Shown here in pieces: positions 23,527 to 32,321 of a stretch of DNA of 64,000 bases. Origin of the DNA: a virus; IMG/VR virus record IMGVR_UViG_3300021139_001840, positions 32,792 through 96,791 of that record; one strand, given 5' to 3'. How positions within the stretch are numbered: the first letter of the stretch is position 1; every line of letters begins with the position of its first letter. The notes under the pieces were generated by a model. The model was not told where the DNA came from, ran no database searches, and worked only from the letters and a program-made list of their open reading frames with translations. The translations under genes and the position numbers were made by a program.

Positions 23527-25440
23527 ATGAATATATTTGATTTGTTCGAAGGCGACTCTGCTCGCGATAAATGGAATAAAGAATCCGCCAAACGTGATGC
23601 GGCCGCTAAAAAGCGTGAAGAAGAAATGACAGCACGACATAATCGAGGCAAAGAAGATATGTCAGGCGCAATTGATCGTTTAGAAAAACATTTAAATACT
23701 CCTGTTAAAGAACATGATATGTCGGAAGGCTGGAGTGACGCGATTGTTAGTCAAAGAACCGGCCGACCACGCACACCCTACTCAGTGTATATCAAAGGTA
23801 AGAAGTGGCGAGATTTTGAAAACGAAGATCATGCAGAAGCTGTAGCAAATAAATTACGAGCCAAATTCAAAGCTGACGGTCGTGACGCCAGTGTTATTAC
23901 TATTGCCCCTACTGACTATGATAAAGATATAGTAAAAAAAGAAGCAGCAGTAAACGACGTAAACTTTGGTCATACAGTAACTAAAGGTGCTTGGATTGTA
24001 CACCAGGATGGCAAGAAACCAATTAGATTTAAGACACACATCGGCGCTAAAAAATATGCTGAAAAAAACGGCGGCAAAGTTTACTCAAGTGAGTTCTACG
24101 CAGACAAGATTCAATCACAGGTTGATGAGCATGGTGGTGGTGTAAACGCTATGAATAAATATATTTCATGGCGCAATAGTGCTAACAAAGAACGTGGAAT
24201 CACAAAATACCAACCTGTAGGCAAACCTGCCGAAAGTTTACGAGAGTTTGCCCTAGGTGATGAAGGTGAGGAAGATACTTTACTCAAGTTTGCTCGCTTA
24301 TGGTGGAATGGTGACGAAGCTACACAAAATAAAGTTGAAGAAGTATTAGCCAAGATGGGTTGGACTATTGGTGAAAATGAATCTGGCGATGAAAACGATG
24401 CTTGTTTTGTTGTTCGCAATGGTGACATGAACGGCGATAGTTATATTGCGTTTGGCAAAGAAGATTTAAATGAAGGTTCAATGTCCACTGCCGCACATCA
24501 TCATGCTGGTCCAGAATTTCCAGGATATTGGAAAGGAACTGACTCTGCTAGTTTATCACGTAGACGTATGGTGGGTGATGATATAGAAGAAGGTATTGAA
24601 GGTAACATGACCGTTAAGTCCTCACCACTATCAGAGCCATTACGTAAACGTAATTTTGTTGCTAAAAATTCTCCCATTACCGGTGCTGGAAAACACACCA
24701 ATCAGTTAAAAAAAGCCATGGCAGCAGGCCGCAATGCCAAGCATAAAGCACAAACTATTCCATTCGATGAAAGTATGAATTTTATGGAGTGGGCAGTAAA
24801 CAATGACTATAATTTTGCAAAAAATCCCGCTGTTTACAAAGAAGCCAAAGAAGCATTTAAAAAAAAAATAAACGAAATATCTAAAGATAAAATTGAAAAG
24901 TACTACACTGATGTTATTAAAAAACAAGCTGACAACATTGGTATCCAGCCTAATATGTATAGCAAGCTAGAACCAAAACATCAACGTGGTATTGATAGAG
25001 CAAATAATCGTTTATACAAAAATAATGAAGAGCGCGGACCAATAGCGCCGCACGAAACATATTATGGCGCAATGGATGAAGCCAAAGGTTTAGGTACACA
25101 AGTTAAAATCATCAAAGGCAGTGATGCGGGCAAAATTGGATGGATTAGAGAAATTAAACTTGGTTCTTTTAAAGGAGCTCCAAAAACTTATTATATTGAT
25201 CTCGAAGATGGTGGGCAAGCAAATAATTTACCTGGCACTGCATTACGCATAATTAAAAACAAAGTAGATGAAAGTTTACAGCCAGGCGAATACTATGTTT
25301 GGACCGTATACTTTGATAATGGCGGTAAACAAAATATTAAAGTAACCTCAGATAATTTTGATCCAACAGCATATTATGCCAATCAAAACAAAGCGGTAGT
25401 AAATGTAGATTATAATTGGGAGAAACATAATGAAATTTAA
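23527..25440 (+). CDS. Large charged virion-type protein with candidate protease sites
   Basis: The 637-residue product starts MNIFDLFEGDS, fitting the Leu-x-Glu/Gly cleavage rule of the T4 prohead protease. It contains a Lys/Glu-rich helix (10-60), a small alpha/beta domain (YSVYIKGKKWRDFENEDHAEAVA, about 80-125), and linkers with SEG, NEG, DES, DEA and DES sites. A KOW-like segment GTQVKIIKGSDAGKIGWI (about 520-560) follows. It reads as a chain of domains joined by cleavable linkers. Its end overlaps the secreted-protein gene by 11 nt. Confidence 0.6.
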   Translation: MNIFDLFEGDSARDKWNKESAKRDAAAKKREEEMTARHNRGKEDMSGAIDRLEKHLNTPVKEHDMSEGWSDAIVSQRTGRPRTPYSVYIKGKKWRDFENEDHAEAVANKLRAKFKADGRDASVITIAPTDYDKDIVKKEAAVNDVNFGHTVTKGAWIVHQDGKKPIRFKTHIGAKKYAEKNGGKVYSSEFYADKIQSQVDEHGGGVNAMNKYISWRNSANKERGITKYQPVGKPAESLREFALGDEGEEDTLLKFARLWWNGDEATQNKVEEVLAKMGWTIGENESGDENDACFVVRNGDMNGDSYIAFGKEDLNEGSMSTAAHHHAGPEFPGYWKGTDSASLSRRRMVGDDIEEGIEGNMTVKSSPLSEPLRKRNFVAKNSPITGAGKHTNQLKKAMAAGRNAKHKAQTIPFDESMNFMEWAVNNDYNFAKNPAVYKEAKEAFKKKINEISKDKIEKYYTDVIKKQADNIGIQPNMYSKLEPKHQRGIDRANNRLYKNNEERGPIAPHETYYGAMDEAKGLGTQVKIIKGSDAGKIGWIREIKLGSFKGAPKTYYIDLEDGGQANNLPGTALRIIKNKVDESLQPGEYYVWTVYFDNGGKQNIKVTSDNFDPTAYYANQNKAVVNVDYNWEKHNEI

Positions 25441-26005
25441 AAATATTGTAGCAATGACGCTAGTAGTATTTGCAGGCGCAGTTTCAGCCGAGCCATTACA
25501 CATTTGCAAAAACATTGACTATGCACTTTGTGCTGCTAGTCCAACAACACCAACAGGTAAAACTATGAAGGTTGATGGCAAAACATTCAAAGAAGGTATG
25601 GCAGTTTGTCCCATACTTCACGGCGATGCTGTAGCCAATTTGAGTTTAATGAATGGATCGTGTGATGTTCCTGGACCAGGTAAAATTTGGAGTTTGTTTG
25701 GAGTTCCGGCTCAAACAAACTATCCGCAACAACCAACATGGGCAGTAGCCCCAGCCGCATTTAGAAGTTTTACAATTGGCACAACATCAACAACCGGTAT
25801 GAGCAATATGTGGAGTTTTCCATGCGATATACAAGCACAAAAAGTCAATGGCGTAAAATTGGCATCTTGCTACGGTCCTATCATGGAAAGTCCTTGGACA
25901 AATGACCATGTCAAACCAGGCCAAATTGGATTTACGCAAGCCGCCGAAGGTGTAACATATCCTGTTGGTGGTAATGCTCCTGCTAATATCGTAATTAAAA
26001 AGTAA
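25430..26005 (+). CDS. Exported Cys-containing protein of unknown function
   Basis: The 191-residue product has a clear Sec signal peptide, MKFKNIVAMTLVVFAGAVSA with cleavage before EPLH. The mature chain has eight Cys spread through a beta-rich, Gly/Pro/Thr sequence, suited to periplasmic disulfides. Phage proteins that enter the periplasm outside lysis are unusual; superinfection exclusion or envelope modification are options. Family not recognised. Confidence 0.7.
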   Translation: MKFKNIVAMTLVVFAGAVSAEPLHICKNIDYALCAASPTTPTGKTMKVDGKTFKEGMAVCPILHGDAVANLSLMNGSCDVPGPGKIWSLFGVPAQTNYPQQPTWAVAPAAFRSFTIGTTSTTGMSNMWSFPCDIQAQKVNGVKLASCYGPIMESPWTNDHVKPGQIGFTQAAEGVTYPVGGNAPANIVIKK

Positions 26006-26006
26006 T

Positions 26007-26084
26007 ATGAATCCAAACGAGTATCCGGTATACCCAGAAGATGATGGGTATGACACTCCAAAAAATCCATTTTCTCCAGTTTAG
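26007..26084 (+). CDS. Possible 25-residue acidic peptide
   Basis: MNPNEYPVYPEDDGYDTPKN... begins 1 nt after the previous stop and ends where the next promoter starts. It is Pro/Tyr/Asp-rich and probably disordered. No ribosome binding site is evident. Confidence 0.3.
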   Translation: MNPNEYPVYPEDDGYDTPKNPFSPV

Positions 26085-26113
26085 TTGACTAGTCAAGATA
26101 AATATGCTATCAT
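26085..26113 (+). promoter_or_regulatory. Sigma70-type promoter, near-leaderless
   Basis: TTGACT (26085-26090), 17 bp, TATCAT (26108-26113); the glycosyltransferase ATG follows 5 nt later at 26119. Confidence 0.65.
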
Positions 26114-26118
26114 AGCAT

Positions 26119-27483
26119 ATGACACTTAAATCTACTAAACGAATTGGTATACTGGTTGCCCGCACTAACTTTGTTTATCGCGGGGTAGGTGCTTATGCTA
26201 AAAGTATTATTGATTGGGCATTAAGTTTAGGATACCACGTTGATGTCATTTCTGATGCTCCTGTAAGACGTGATGGTTTATTTGATCAATATGAATTACG
26301 GGTTCAGTGGATTAGTCCTCCTACTACCATAGATGATAATGTTTACAAAGAACTGGCTTCTTTTTCAAAACCATTTGATACCACACTGAGCATTAATTTT
26401 CGTAACGCATTAGTTTACGCATTGCGTCATCATACTTACGATATGATAATTACAAATACTGGCGAAGCATTGGATGCTGTAACTGGTATTGGTGTACACA
26501 AATATTGCACAGTACTACATCCTACGCATCATGAATCCGAAGCTGGAGTTAAAGTTAAACATGACATTTTTGCTCCTGGTGTAACCGATCGTTATCGCGC
26601 TTTATGTAACTTACCCGATGTACTACTGGCTTGCCAAAGTGATTGGATACAAGAAAATGCTCAAACACAATATCCTGACAAAGTGACTGAATGTTTAGTT
26701 GTGCCTCCATTAGTTCCAGAAAAAGAATTACTTGATTTTAGCACATTGCCAACAGAACGTTGGGGAGTAGGATTTGTTGGCCCTTGGGAACCACGTAAAA
26801 ATCCCGAAGCATATATTGCCGCACTTAAAGCCTCGGGATTACCTGGCGTAGTACTGGTGCCATCAGAAACATCTGCTAAGAAATTTAAGGAACGTTTTAA
26901 ACAAGAAGGTATTGAGTATAAAATTCACGTGGGTGTCACTGGCGCGGAAAAAACAAGAATTATACAAAGTTTGGCGGCTGCATATCATCCAGCAGTTAGT
27001 GAAACTTTTGGATTAGGAGCATTAGAAACTGCTCACAGTTGCCCTACTGTATTACTATCTAAACATGATTGGAGCTACGCACATAAAGACTATGCTGTTA
27101 TAGTGGAAGAAAGTGAAGCCGCTGATGTACTTAAATCAGTATATGGAGCAGGAGTTATCAAAGAAGTACAAGACATATTAACAGCACGTCATAAAACTAT
27201 TAGTGAGCAATTAGTCAAATTGGCTACCCGAAAAAAAATCACAACCGTTCACAAAAATAACTTTCACACAGAATTGGGAACCGTGGGTTTAATAAATCAT
27301 AAAGAATTTACTGATACTCATAATTCTTTTTGTACAGATGAAATATATAAAATGTTACGACTACCGGCGGTAGAAGCTGTAGAAGTGTTACATAGTTATA
27401 ACGAAACATATTATAGAAATCGAGGAAGTAACTTGTTGCCGGAGGAAAAATCAGATCCTAGCAGTTTGTTTACTTTCGAATAG
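26119..27483 (+). CDS. GT-B family glycosyltransferase (GT4-like)
   Basis: The 454-residue product has RIGILVARTNFVYRGVGAYAKSII near the N-terminus (Rossmann half with Gly-rich acceptor loop) and FVGPWEPRKNPEAYI, HPAVSETFGLGALETA in the C-terminal half. The latter is the E-x(7)-E sugar-nucleotide motif of GT4. About 80 extra residues follow the GT fold. Possible targets are host LPS, phage DNA bases or virion proteins. It is driven by its own early-type promoter. Confidence 0.75.
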   Translation: MTLKSTKRIGILVARTNFVYRGVGAYAKSIIDWALSLGYHVDVISDAPVRRDGLFDQYELRVQWISPPTTIDDNVYKELASFSKPFDTTLSINFRNALVYALRHHTYDMIITNTGEALDAVTGIGVHKYCTVLHPTHHESEAGVKVKHDIFAPGVTDRYRALCNLPDVLLACQSDWIQENAQTQYPDKVTECLVVPPLVPEKELLDFSTLPTERWGVGFVGPWEPRKNPEAYIAALKASGLPGVVLVPSETSAKKFKERFKQEGIEYKIHVGVTGAEKTRIIQSLAAAYHPAVSETFGLGALETAHSCPTVLLSKHDWSYAHKDYAVIVEESEAADVLKSVYGAGVIKEVQDILTARHKTISEQLVKLATRKKITTVHKNNFHTELGTVGLINHKEFTDTHNSFCTDEIYKMLRLPAVEAVEVLHSYNETYYRNRGSNLLPEEKSDPSSLFTFE

Positions 27484-27489
27484 AATGGC

Positions 27490-27566
27490 CTTAGGACCGG
27501 TAATTCGTTACCGTAGGCTGGGCGGCTACTGCCTTGAGTAATCCGATTCGCTACCGGAACCTCTAA
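27490..27566 (+). ncRNA. Structured leader-like RNA upstream of the dsbA-like gene
   Basis: CGGTAA-TTCG-TTACCG is a perfect 6-bp hairpin with a UUCG tetraloop. The same CCGGTA can instead pair with TACCGG at about 27551-27556, and TTAG/CTAA closes the whole element. Two mutually exclusive foldings are typical of regulatory RNA. There is no T-run, so it is not a simple terminator. No open frame covers it. Confidence 0.4.
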
Positions 27567-27636
27567 AAGTAGCATTACCAATTTACTACAATTTAATTAA
27601 TTAATCGTGTATAATACTACATCAAAGGAGATTTAA

Positions 27637-27897
27637 ATGTCAGACAGAATTTTTACCGCAGAACAAACTAATAAACTTACTCAAGTCATTAATGAAGGCA
27701 TGCAGGTTATGCAAGAAATTGAAACACTGACTGGCGGATTAAGTGACACTGTCAAAGCAGTTGCTGAAGAATTGGAAATCAAACCCAACATTCTCAAAAA
27801 AGCCATTCGCTTGGCACATAAATCTGAATTTGGTCGTGAACAAGATGACCATGCTTTACTTGAACAAATTCTCACACAAGTTGGTAAGACACTATAA
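27637..27897 (+). CDS. dsbA: DsbA-like double-stranded DNA-binding late transcription protein
   Basis: The 86-residue all-helical protein has a segment DTVKAVAEELEIKPNILKKAIRLAHK that resembles T4 DsbA (IRIRAKDELGVDGKMFNRLLALYHK). T4 DsbA binds dsDNA and enhances late transcription. An AAAGGAG site and a TATAAT at about 27610 precede it. It is located just before the DNA polymerase gene. Confidence 0.65.
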   Translation: MSDRIFTAEQTNKLTQVINEGMQVMQEIETLTGGLSDTVKAVAEELEIKPNILKKAIRLAHKSEFGREQDDHALLEQILTQVGKTL

Positions 27898-27910
27898 ATA
27901 TTATAGTTAG

Positions 27911-27970
27911 AAGTAAGAGTCGTTCACTTAAAGAACATGAGACACGGCTTACCGGCCATAAACGGAGAAT
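27911..27970 (+). promoter_or_regulatory. Hairpin region in the DNA polymerase leader
   Basis: The leader contains GTTC-ACTTAAA-GAAC and GGC-TTACCG-GCC hairpins, the second just before the ribosome binding site CGGAG. In T4 the polymerase represses its own mRNA through a hairpin operator at this place; a similar role here is inference because the sequence is not the T4 operator. Confidence 0.35.
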
Positions 27971-27973
27971 AAT

Positions 27974-30631
27974 TTGAGTTATGTAGATTGTCTATACGAT
28001 CGCGAACATGATCGTATCCATGTTGTAGAACGTGTCAACGGCGAACGTGTTTACAAAGAATATCCAGCTGATTATATCTTTTACTACAACGATCCGCGTG
28101 GTAAATTTACTTCAATATATGGCACTCCTGTTGCTCGTTTTTCCAGTCGCAACGCCAAAGAGTTTCGAAAAGAAGTTGCTATCCAACGTGGCAAACAACT
28201 TTATGAATCGGATATCAATCCTATATTCCGTTGTTTAGAAGAAAACTATAAAGGCAAAGATGCTCCTGAGCTTCAAACAGCGTTTTTTGACATTGAAGTA
28301 GACTTCCACAAAGACAAAGGATTTTCTCCTACCACTGATCCGTTCAACGCCATTACTGCCATTTCAGTTTACCTACAATGGATGAATCAACTGGTTACTT
28401 TAGTTGTTCCGCCCGCACATATGAGTTTGGCAACAGCGCAGGAAGTTGCCGCTGACTTTGAAAATTGTATTGTGTTCGAGCATGAAGCTGATATGCTTAA
28501 AACATTCCTTGACTTAATTGAAGATGCTGATGTTATATCCGGCTGGAATAGTGAAGGATATGACGTGCCATATACTATCAATCGTATTACTAGAATACTA
28601 AGCAAAGACGACACCCGTAGATTTTGTTTATGGGGCCAATACCCTAAACAACGAGAATTCGAACGCTTTGGCGCCACTAGTACAACTTATGATATTGTTG
28701 GTCGTGTACACATGGACTACATGCAATTATATCGCAAATACACATACGAAGAGCGACATAGTTACAGTTTAGATGCTATTGGTGAATATGAATTAAGTGA
28801 AAGTAAAACAGCATACGAAGGTACGCTAGATCAATTATATAATCAAAATTTTAAAAAGTTTATTGAATATAATAGACAAGATACATTGTTACTTGACAAG
28901 TTAGATAAAAAGTTGCGGTTTATCGAATTAGCAAATGAATTAGCTCACGCCAATACTGTATTACTTCCAACTACAATGGGAGCGGTGGCTGTAACTGAGC
29001 AAGCTATTATTAACGAAGCACATGAACGTGGGCTTGTTGTGCCAAATCGTAAACAAAGATTAACTGATGATGAAACTGCGGCTGCTGGTGCCTATGTTGC
29101 GTATCCCAAAAAAGGAACACATGAATGGGTAGGTGCTGTAGACATTAACTCTCTATATCCAAGTGCTATCCGCGCACTAAACATGGGAATGGAAACAGTA
29201 GTTGGGCAACTAAGACCTGTAATGACTGAACGTTATATCGACGAATTAGTATCTAAAGGAAAAACATTTGCCGCGGCTTGGGAAGGTGTATTTGCCAGTT
29301 TGGAATATACAGCAATCATGGAACAACAGCGTGGCACTGAAATTACTATTGACTGGCAGGACGGGGAACATTCAGTACATTCTGCTTCTGAAATATGGGA
29401 AATGATTTTTAATAGTAATCAACCTTGGATGTTAACAGCCAATGGCACTATCGTTACTTACGAAAAGAAAGGTGTCGTTCCTGGATTATTAGAGCGTTGG
29501 TATGCCGAACGAAAAGAAATGCAAGAAAAGAAAAAAGAAGCTACCGATCCTAAAGAAATTGCATTTTGGGATAAACGACAACTTGTAAAAAAGATTAACT
29601 TGAATAGCCTATACGGGGCAATTCTTAATCCGCATTGTAGATTTGCGGACAAACGTATTGGACAATCAACCACATTATCTGGACGCAGTATTGCTCGGCA
29701 TATGGCAGGTTATATCAACGAATGTATTACCGGCAAGTTTGATCATTTGGGTGATGCTATTGTATATGGCGATACAGACTCGTGTTATTTTAGTGCCTGG
29801 CCCGTTCTCAAAAAAGAAGTTGCGGCAGGCAATATGGAATGGAGCAAAGAAATTTGTATTCAATTATATGATTCAATTGCTGAACAAGTAAATTTATCGT
29901 TTCCAGCATTTATGGAACAAGCGTTCCACTGCCCTAGAGAAGCTGGTGAATTAATCAAAGCCGGTAGAGAATTAATAGCATCTAACAGTTTGTTCATTAC
30001 TAAAAAACGTTATGCTGTATTAATTTATGATTTAGAAAATAAACGTCTTGACATTAATGGGTCACATGGCAAAATTAAAGCTATGGGCTTAGATTTAAAA
30101 CGAAGCGATACACCAAAAGTTATTCAAGAATTTTTGTATGAAATTTTAGAAAAAGTATTGACAGGTACTACGAGAGATGAAATCGTAGACCGTATTCGAG
30201 AATTTAAATATGCGTTTGCTGAGCGTCCAGCCTGGGAAAAAGGAACTCCTAAACGTGTCAACAATTTAACCAAATATGGAAAAGCCGAAGAAGCTGAAGG
30301 CAAAGCAAATATGCCAGGGCATGTTCGAGCAGCATTGAACTGGAACAATATGCGTCGCATGAACAGCGACAATTATTCTATTGCGGTAGTTGACGGAATG
30401 AAAACCATTGTGTGTAAATTAAAACCCAATCCCATGGGATGGACTAGTATTGGATACCCAACTGACGAACAACGATTACCGGATTGGTTTAAAGAATTAC
30501 CCTTTGACGATGGATTAATGGAAGCTACTATTGTAGATCAAAAAATTGACAATTTATTAAGTGTATTAAACTGGGATTTAGCAAGTGCTACTAACACAGA
30601 AAATACATTCCAAACATTATTCGAGTTCTAA
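27974..30631 (+). CDS. 43: Family-B DNA polymerase (T4 gp43 type)
   Basis: The 885-residue replicative polymerase has an N-terminal 3'-5' exonuclease with FFDIEVDF (about residue 110) and SGWNSEGYDVPY. Palm motif A is DINSLYPSAIRALNMG (about 390), motif B KKINLNSLYGAI (about 540) and motif C YGDTDSCY (about 598). The start is TTG with a CGGAG site, a weak start that fits regulated low expression. It works with gp44 and gp45 encoded in this window. Length is close to gp43. Confidence 0.96.
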   Translation: MSYVDCLYDREHDRIHVVERVNGERVYKEYPADYIFYYNDPRGKFTSIYGTPVARFSSRNAKEFRKEVAIQRGKQLYESDINPIFRCLEENYKGKDAPELQTAFFDIEVDFHKDKGFSPTTDPFNAITAISVYLQWMNQLVTLVVPPAHMSLATAQEVAADFENCIVFEHEADMLKTFLDLIEDADVISGWNSEGYDVPYTINRITRILSKDDTRRFCLWGQYPKQREFERFGATSTTYDIVGRVHMDYMQLYRKYTYEERHSYSLDAIGEYELSESKTAYEGTLDQLYNQNFKKFIEYNRQDTLLLDKLDKKLRFIELANELAHANTVLLPTTMGAVAVTEQAIINEAHERGLVVPNRKQRLTDDETAAAGAYVAYPKKGTHEWVGAVDINSLYPSAIRALNMGMETVVGQLRPVMTERYIDELVSKGKTFAAAWEGVFASLEYTAIMEQQRGTEITIDWQDGEHSVHSASEIWEMIFNSNQPWMLTANGTIVTYEKKGVVPGLLERWYAERKEMQEKKKEATDPKEIAFWDKRQLVKKINLNSLYGAILNPHCRFADKRIGQSTTLSGRSIARHMAGYINECITGKFDHLGDAIVYGDTDSCYFSAWPVLKKEVAAGNMEWSKEICIQLYDSIAEQVNLSFPAFMEQAFHCPREAGELIKAGRELIASNSLFITKKRYAVLIYDLENKRLDINGSHGKIKAMGLDLKRSDTPKVIQEFLYEILEKVLTGTTRDEIVDRIREFKYAFAERPAWEKGTPKRVNNLTKYGKAEEAEGKANMPGHVRAALNWNNMRRMNSDNYSIAVVDGMKTIVCKLKPNPMGWTSIGYPTDEQRLPDWFKELPFDDGLMEATIVDQKIDNLLSVLNWDLASATNTENTFQTLFEF

Positions 30632-31549
30632 ATGCCTTTAAGCGATATTGTACTTGTAAAAACACAATTAGATAAATTATCGGCTATTCCAATTCAAAAA
30701 GTAGCTGTTCATTCATTAAATGAAATTACACAATTATCCAACAGACTGAATGATACAAAACAAACCATAGAACAAGCATTTGATAATTTTGAACATGAGC
30801 TTGACCAAGTTAAATTAGGAATAAAAAAAGACATAGAAGAAAGTGAAAAACACTGGTTTCAAGAAAGTTATAAATCTTATAAAGAAGTAATTGAATGGGA
30901 GTTATCTGAAGATCCTGATACTATATTTAAAATTAGAAAAGGGTATGTTGAGGATATGGAATTGTTGCGTAGTAGATTACGATTATACGTAGATTGGAAA
31001 TATGCCGCTATCGTTATTCATCCAGGACAAGAAGAATTTATAGAAGATATGGTAGGATTTGATCCATTATACATAATAGACGTAAAACACGATTTACTGT
31101 TATCAGCATTAGGAAAATTCCCTGAACAATATCAAAATCGATTACGCTCTTATACCATTACTGAAAATTTTGATAAAGATATTTTAGATAAGATACCCGA
31201 TAGTCAATTTGGGTTATGTTTGGCCTATAATTATTTAAATTATCGTCCGTTTGAAATGATAAAAAAATATTTAATTGAAATTTATCAAAAACTCAAACCA
31301 GGCGGAACATTTATCTTAACTTTTAACGATTGTGATAAAACAAGTGCTGTTAAACTAGTAGAAAAAAATGAACGGCCTTACACACCAGGGCATTTGATTA
31401 AAAGTTTTGCTGGGAGTTTAGGATACCAAATTGTATATACTGACAATACCGACCAAGCCAGTACTTGGTTAGAATTGTGTAAACCTGGTGAATTAACAAC
31501 AATAAAAGGTGGTCAAAGTTTGGCAGAAATAGTTTCAAAACCGTTGTAA
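30632..31549 (+). CDS. SAM-dependent methyltransferase-like protein with coiled coil
   Basis: The 305-residue product has a helical coiled coil in residues 1-100 and then a class I methyltransferase-like domain: LYIIDVKHDLL (motif I region), CLAYNYLNYRP (motif IV region) and YQKLKPGGTFILTFNDCD (motif V/VI). The Gly-rich SAM loop is degenerate (no GxGxG), so activity or target is uncertain. It begins directly after the polymerase stop. Confidence 0.6.
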   Translation: MPLSDIVLVKTQLDKLSAIPIQKVAVHSLNEITQLSNRLNDTKQTIEQAFDNFEHELDQVKLGIKKDIEESEKHWFQESYKSYKEVIEWELSEDPDTIFKIRKGYVEDMELLRSRLRLYVDWKYAAIVIHPGQEEFIEDMVGFDPLYIIDVKHDLLLSALGKFPEQYQNRLRSYTITENFDKDILDKIPDSQFGLCLAYNYLNYRPFEMIKKYLIEIYQKLKPGGTFILTFNDCDKTSAVKLVEKNERPYTPGHLIKSFAGSLGYQIVYTDNTDQASTWLELCKPGELTTIKGGQSLAEIVSKPL

Positions 31550-31551
31550 AA

Positions 31552-31559
31552 TCTAAATA
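31552..31559 (+). promoter_or_regulatory. Late promoter motif upstream of clamp gene
   Basis: TCTAAATA; a TATACT box (about 31568) and an AAAGGA site follow before the clamp ATG at 31599, so both early and late control are possible. Confidence 0.45.
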
Positions 31560-31598
31560 AAGCTGTTATACTATTAACATTACATAAAGGAAATATAA

Positions 31599-32321
31599 AT
31601 GCGTGATAATCTTTTGGACTTAGTTAGTCATACTTTTGACTTGGGTTGTATTGATCAAGTTAAAGTTGTTGGAACTGATAAAGAAACAAGCATCAGTGGT
31701 TTAGCTGAAGACCGTTCAGTTGTAGTAGAGGGAACTTTGTCTAACCCAGTGGCTGAATTTATTGGTACATTTGGCATGCCAAATTTATCCAAACTTAAAA
31801 TTCTTTTGAACTTACAAGAATATAAGGAAAATGCCAAGTTAACCATTAATCGTAAAGATACTGGTGCTCCAGATCAACTTAACTTTGAAAATAAATCTGG
31901 TGACTTTAAAAATAGCTATCGTTTTATGGCGGCAGAAGTTGCCAATGAGCGTATTAAAACTGTTAAATTTAAAGGTGCTAAATGGAATATTGAATTTGAG
32001 CCAACAACGGCTGCGATTCAGCGTTTGAAAATGCAAGCGGCTGCTAATTCAGAAGAAAATAATTTTCAAGCTAAAACAGAAGATGGCGACTTAAAGTTTT
32101 ACTTTGGCGACCATTCAACTCACGCTGGTAATTTTGTATTTCAAACTAACGTAGAAGGCACACTTAAACGTGCTTGGTCTTGGCCAGTTAAAACTGTGAT
32201 TGGCATTCTTGATTTGTATGGCGATAAAGTTATGCGCATTAGTGATGATGGAGCGGCACAGATTACTGTTGATTCTGGGCTTGCTGTTTACAACTTTATT
32301 TTACCAGCACAATCTAAGTGA
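31599..32321 (+). CDS. 45: DNA polymerase sliding clamp (T4 gp45 type)
   Basis: The 240-residue product, about the length of T4 gp45 (228), shows the two-domain beta-clamp pattern with GLAEDRSVVVEGTL and a C-terminal MRISDDGAAQITVDSGLAVYNFILP strand set. In T4 it tethers polymerase and also activates late transcription, which fits the late-promoter motifs here. The 3' end overlaps the DpdA-like gene by GTGA. Confidence 0.85.
   Translation: MRDNLLDLVSHTFDLGCIDQVKVVGTDKETSISGLAEDRSVVVEGTLSNPVAEFIGTFGMPNLSKLKILLNLQEYKENAKLTINRKDTGAPDQLNFENKSGDFKNSYRFMAAEVANERIKTVKFKGAKWNIEFEPTTAAIQRLKMQAAANSEENNFQAKTEDGDLKFYFGDHSTHAGNFVFQTNVEGTLKRAWSWPVKTVIGILDLYGDKVMRISDDGAAQITVDSGLAVYNFILPAQSK

Noticed and set aside
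23854-24701. Several reverse-strand frames inside the 23527 gene
   Set aside because: They are shadows of a well-supported forward gene and have no initiation signals.
27911-27950. Glutamine-type riboswitch suggested by CGTTCA and ACGG
   Set aside because: The required conserved core and spacing are not present; only short matches remain.
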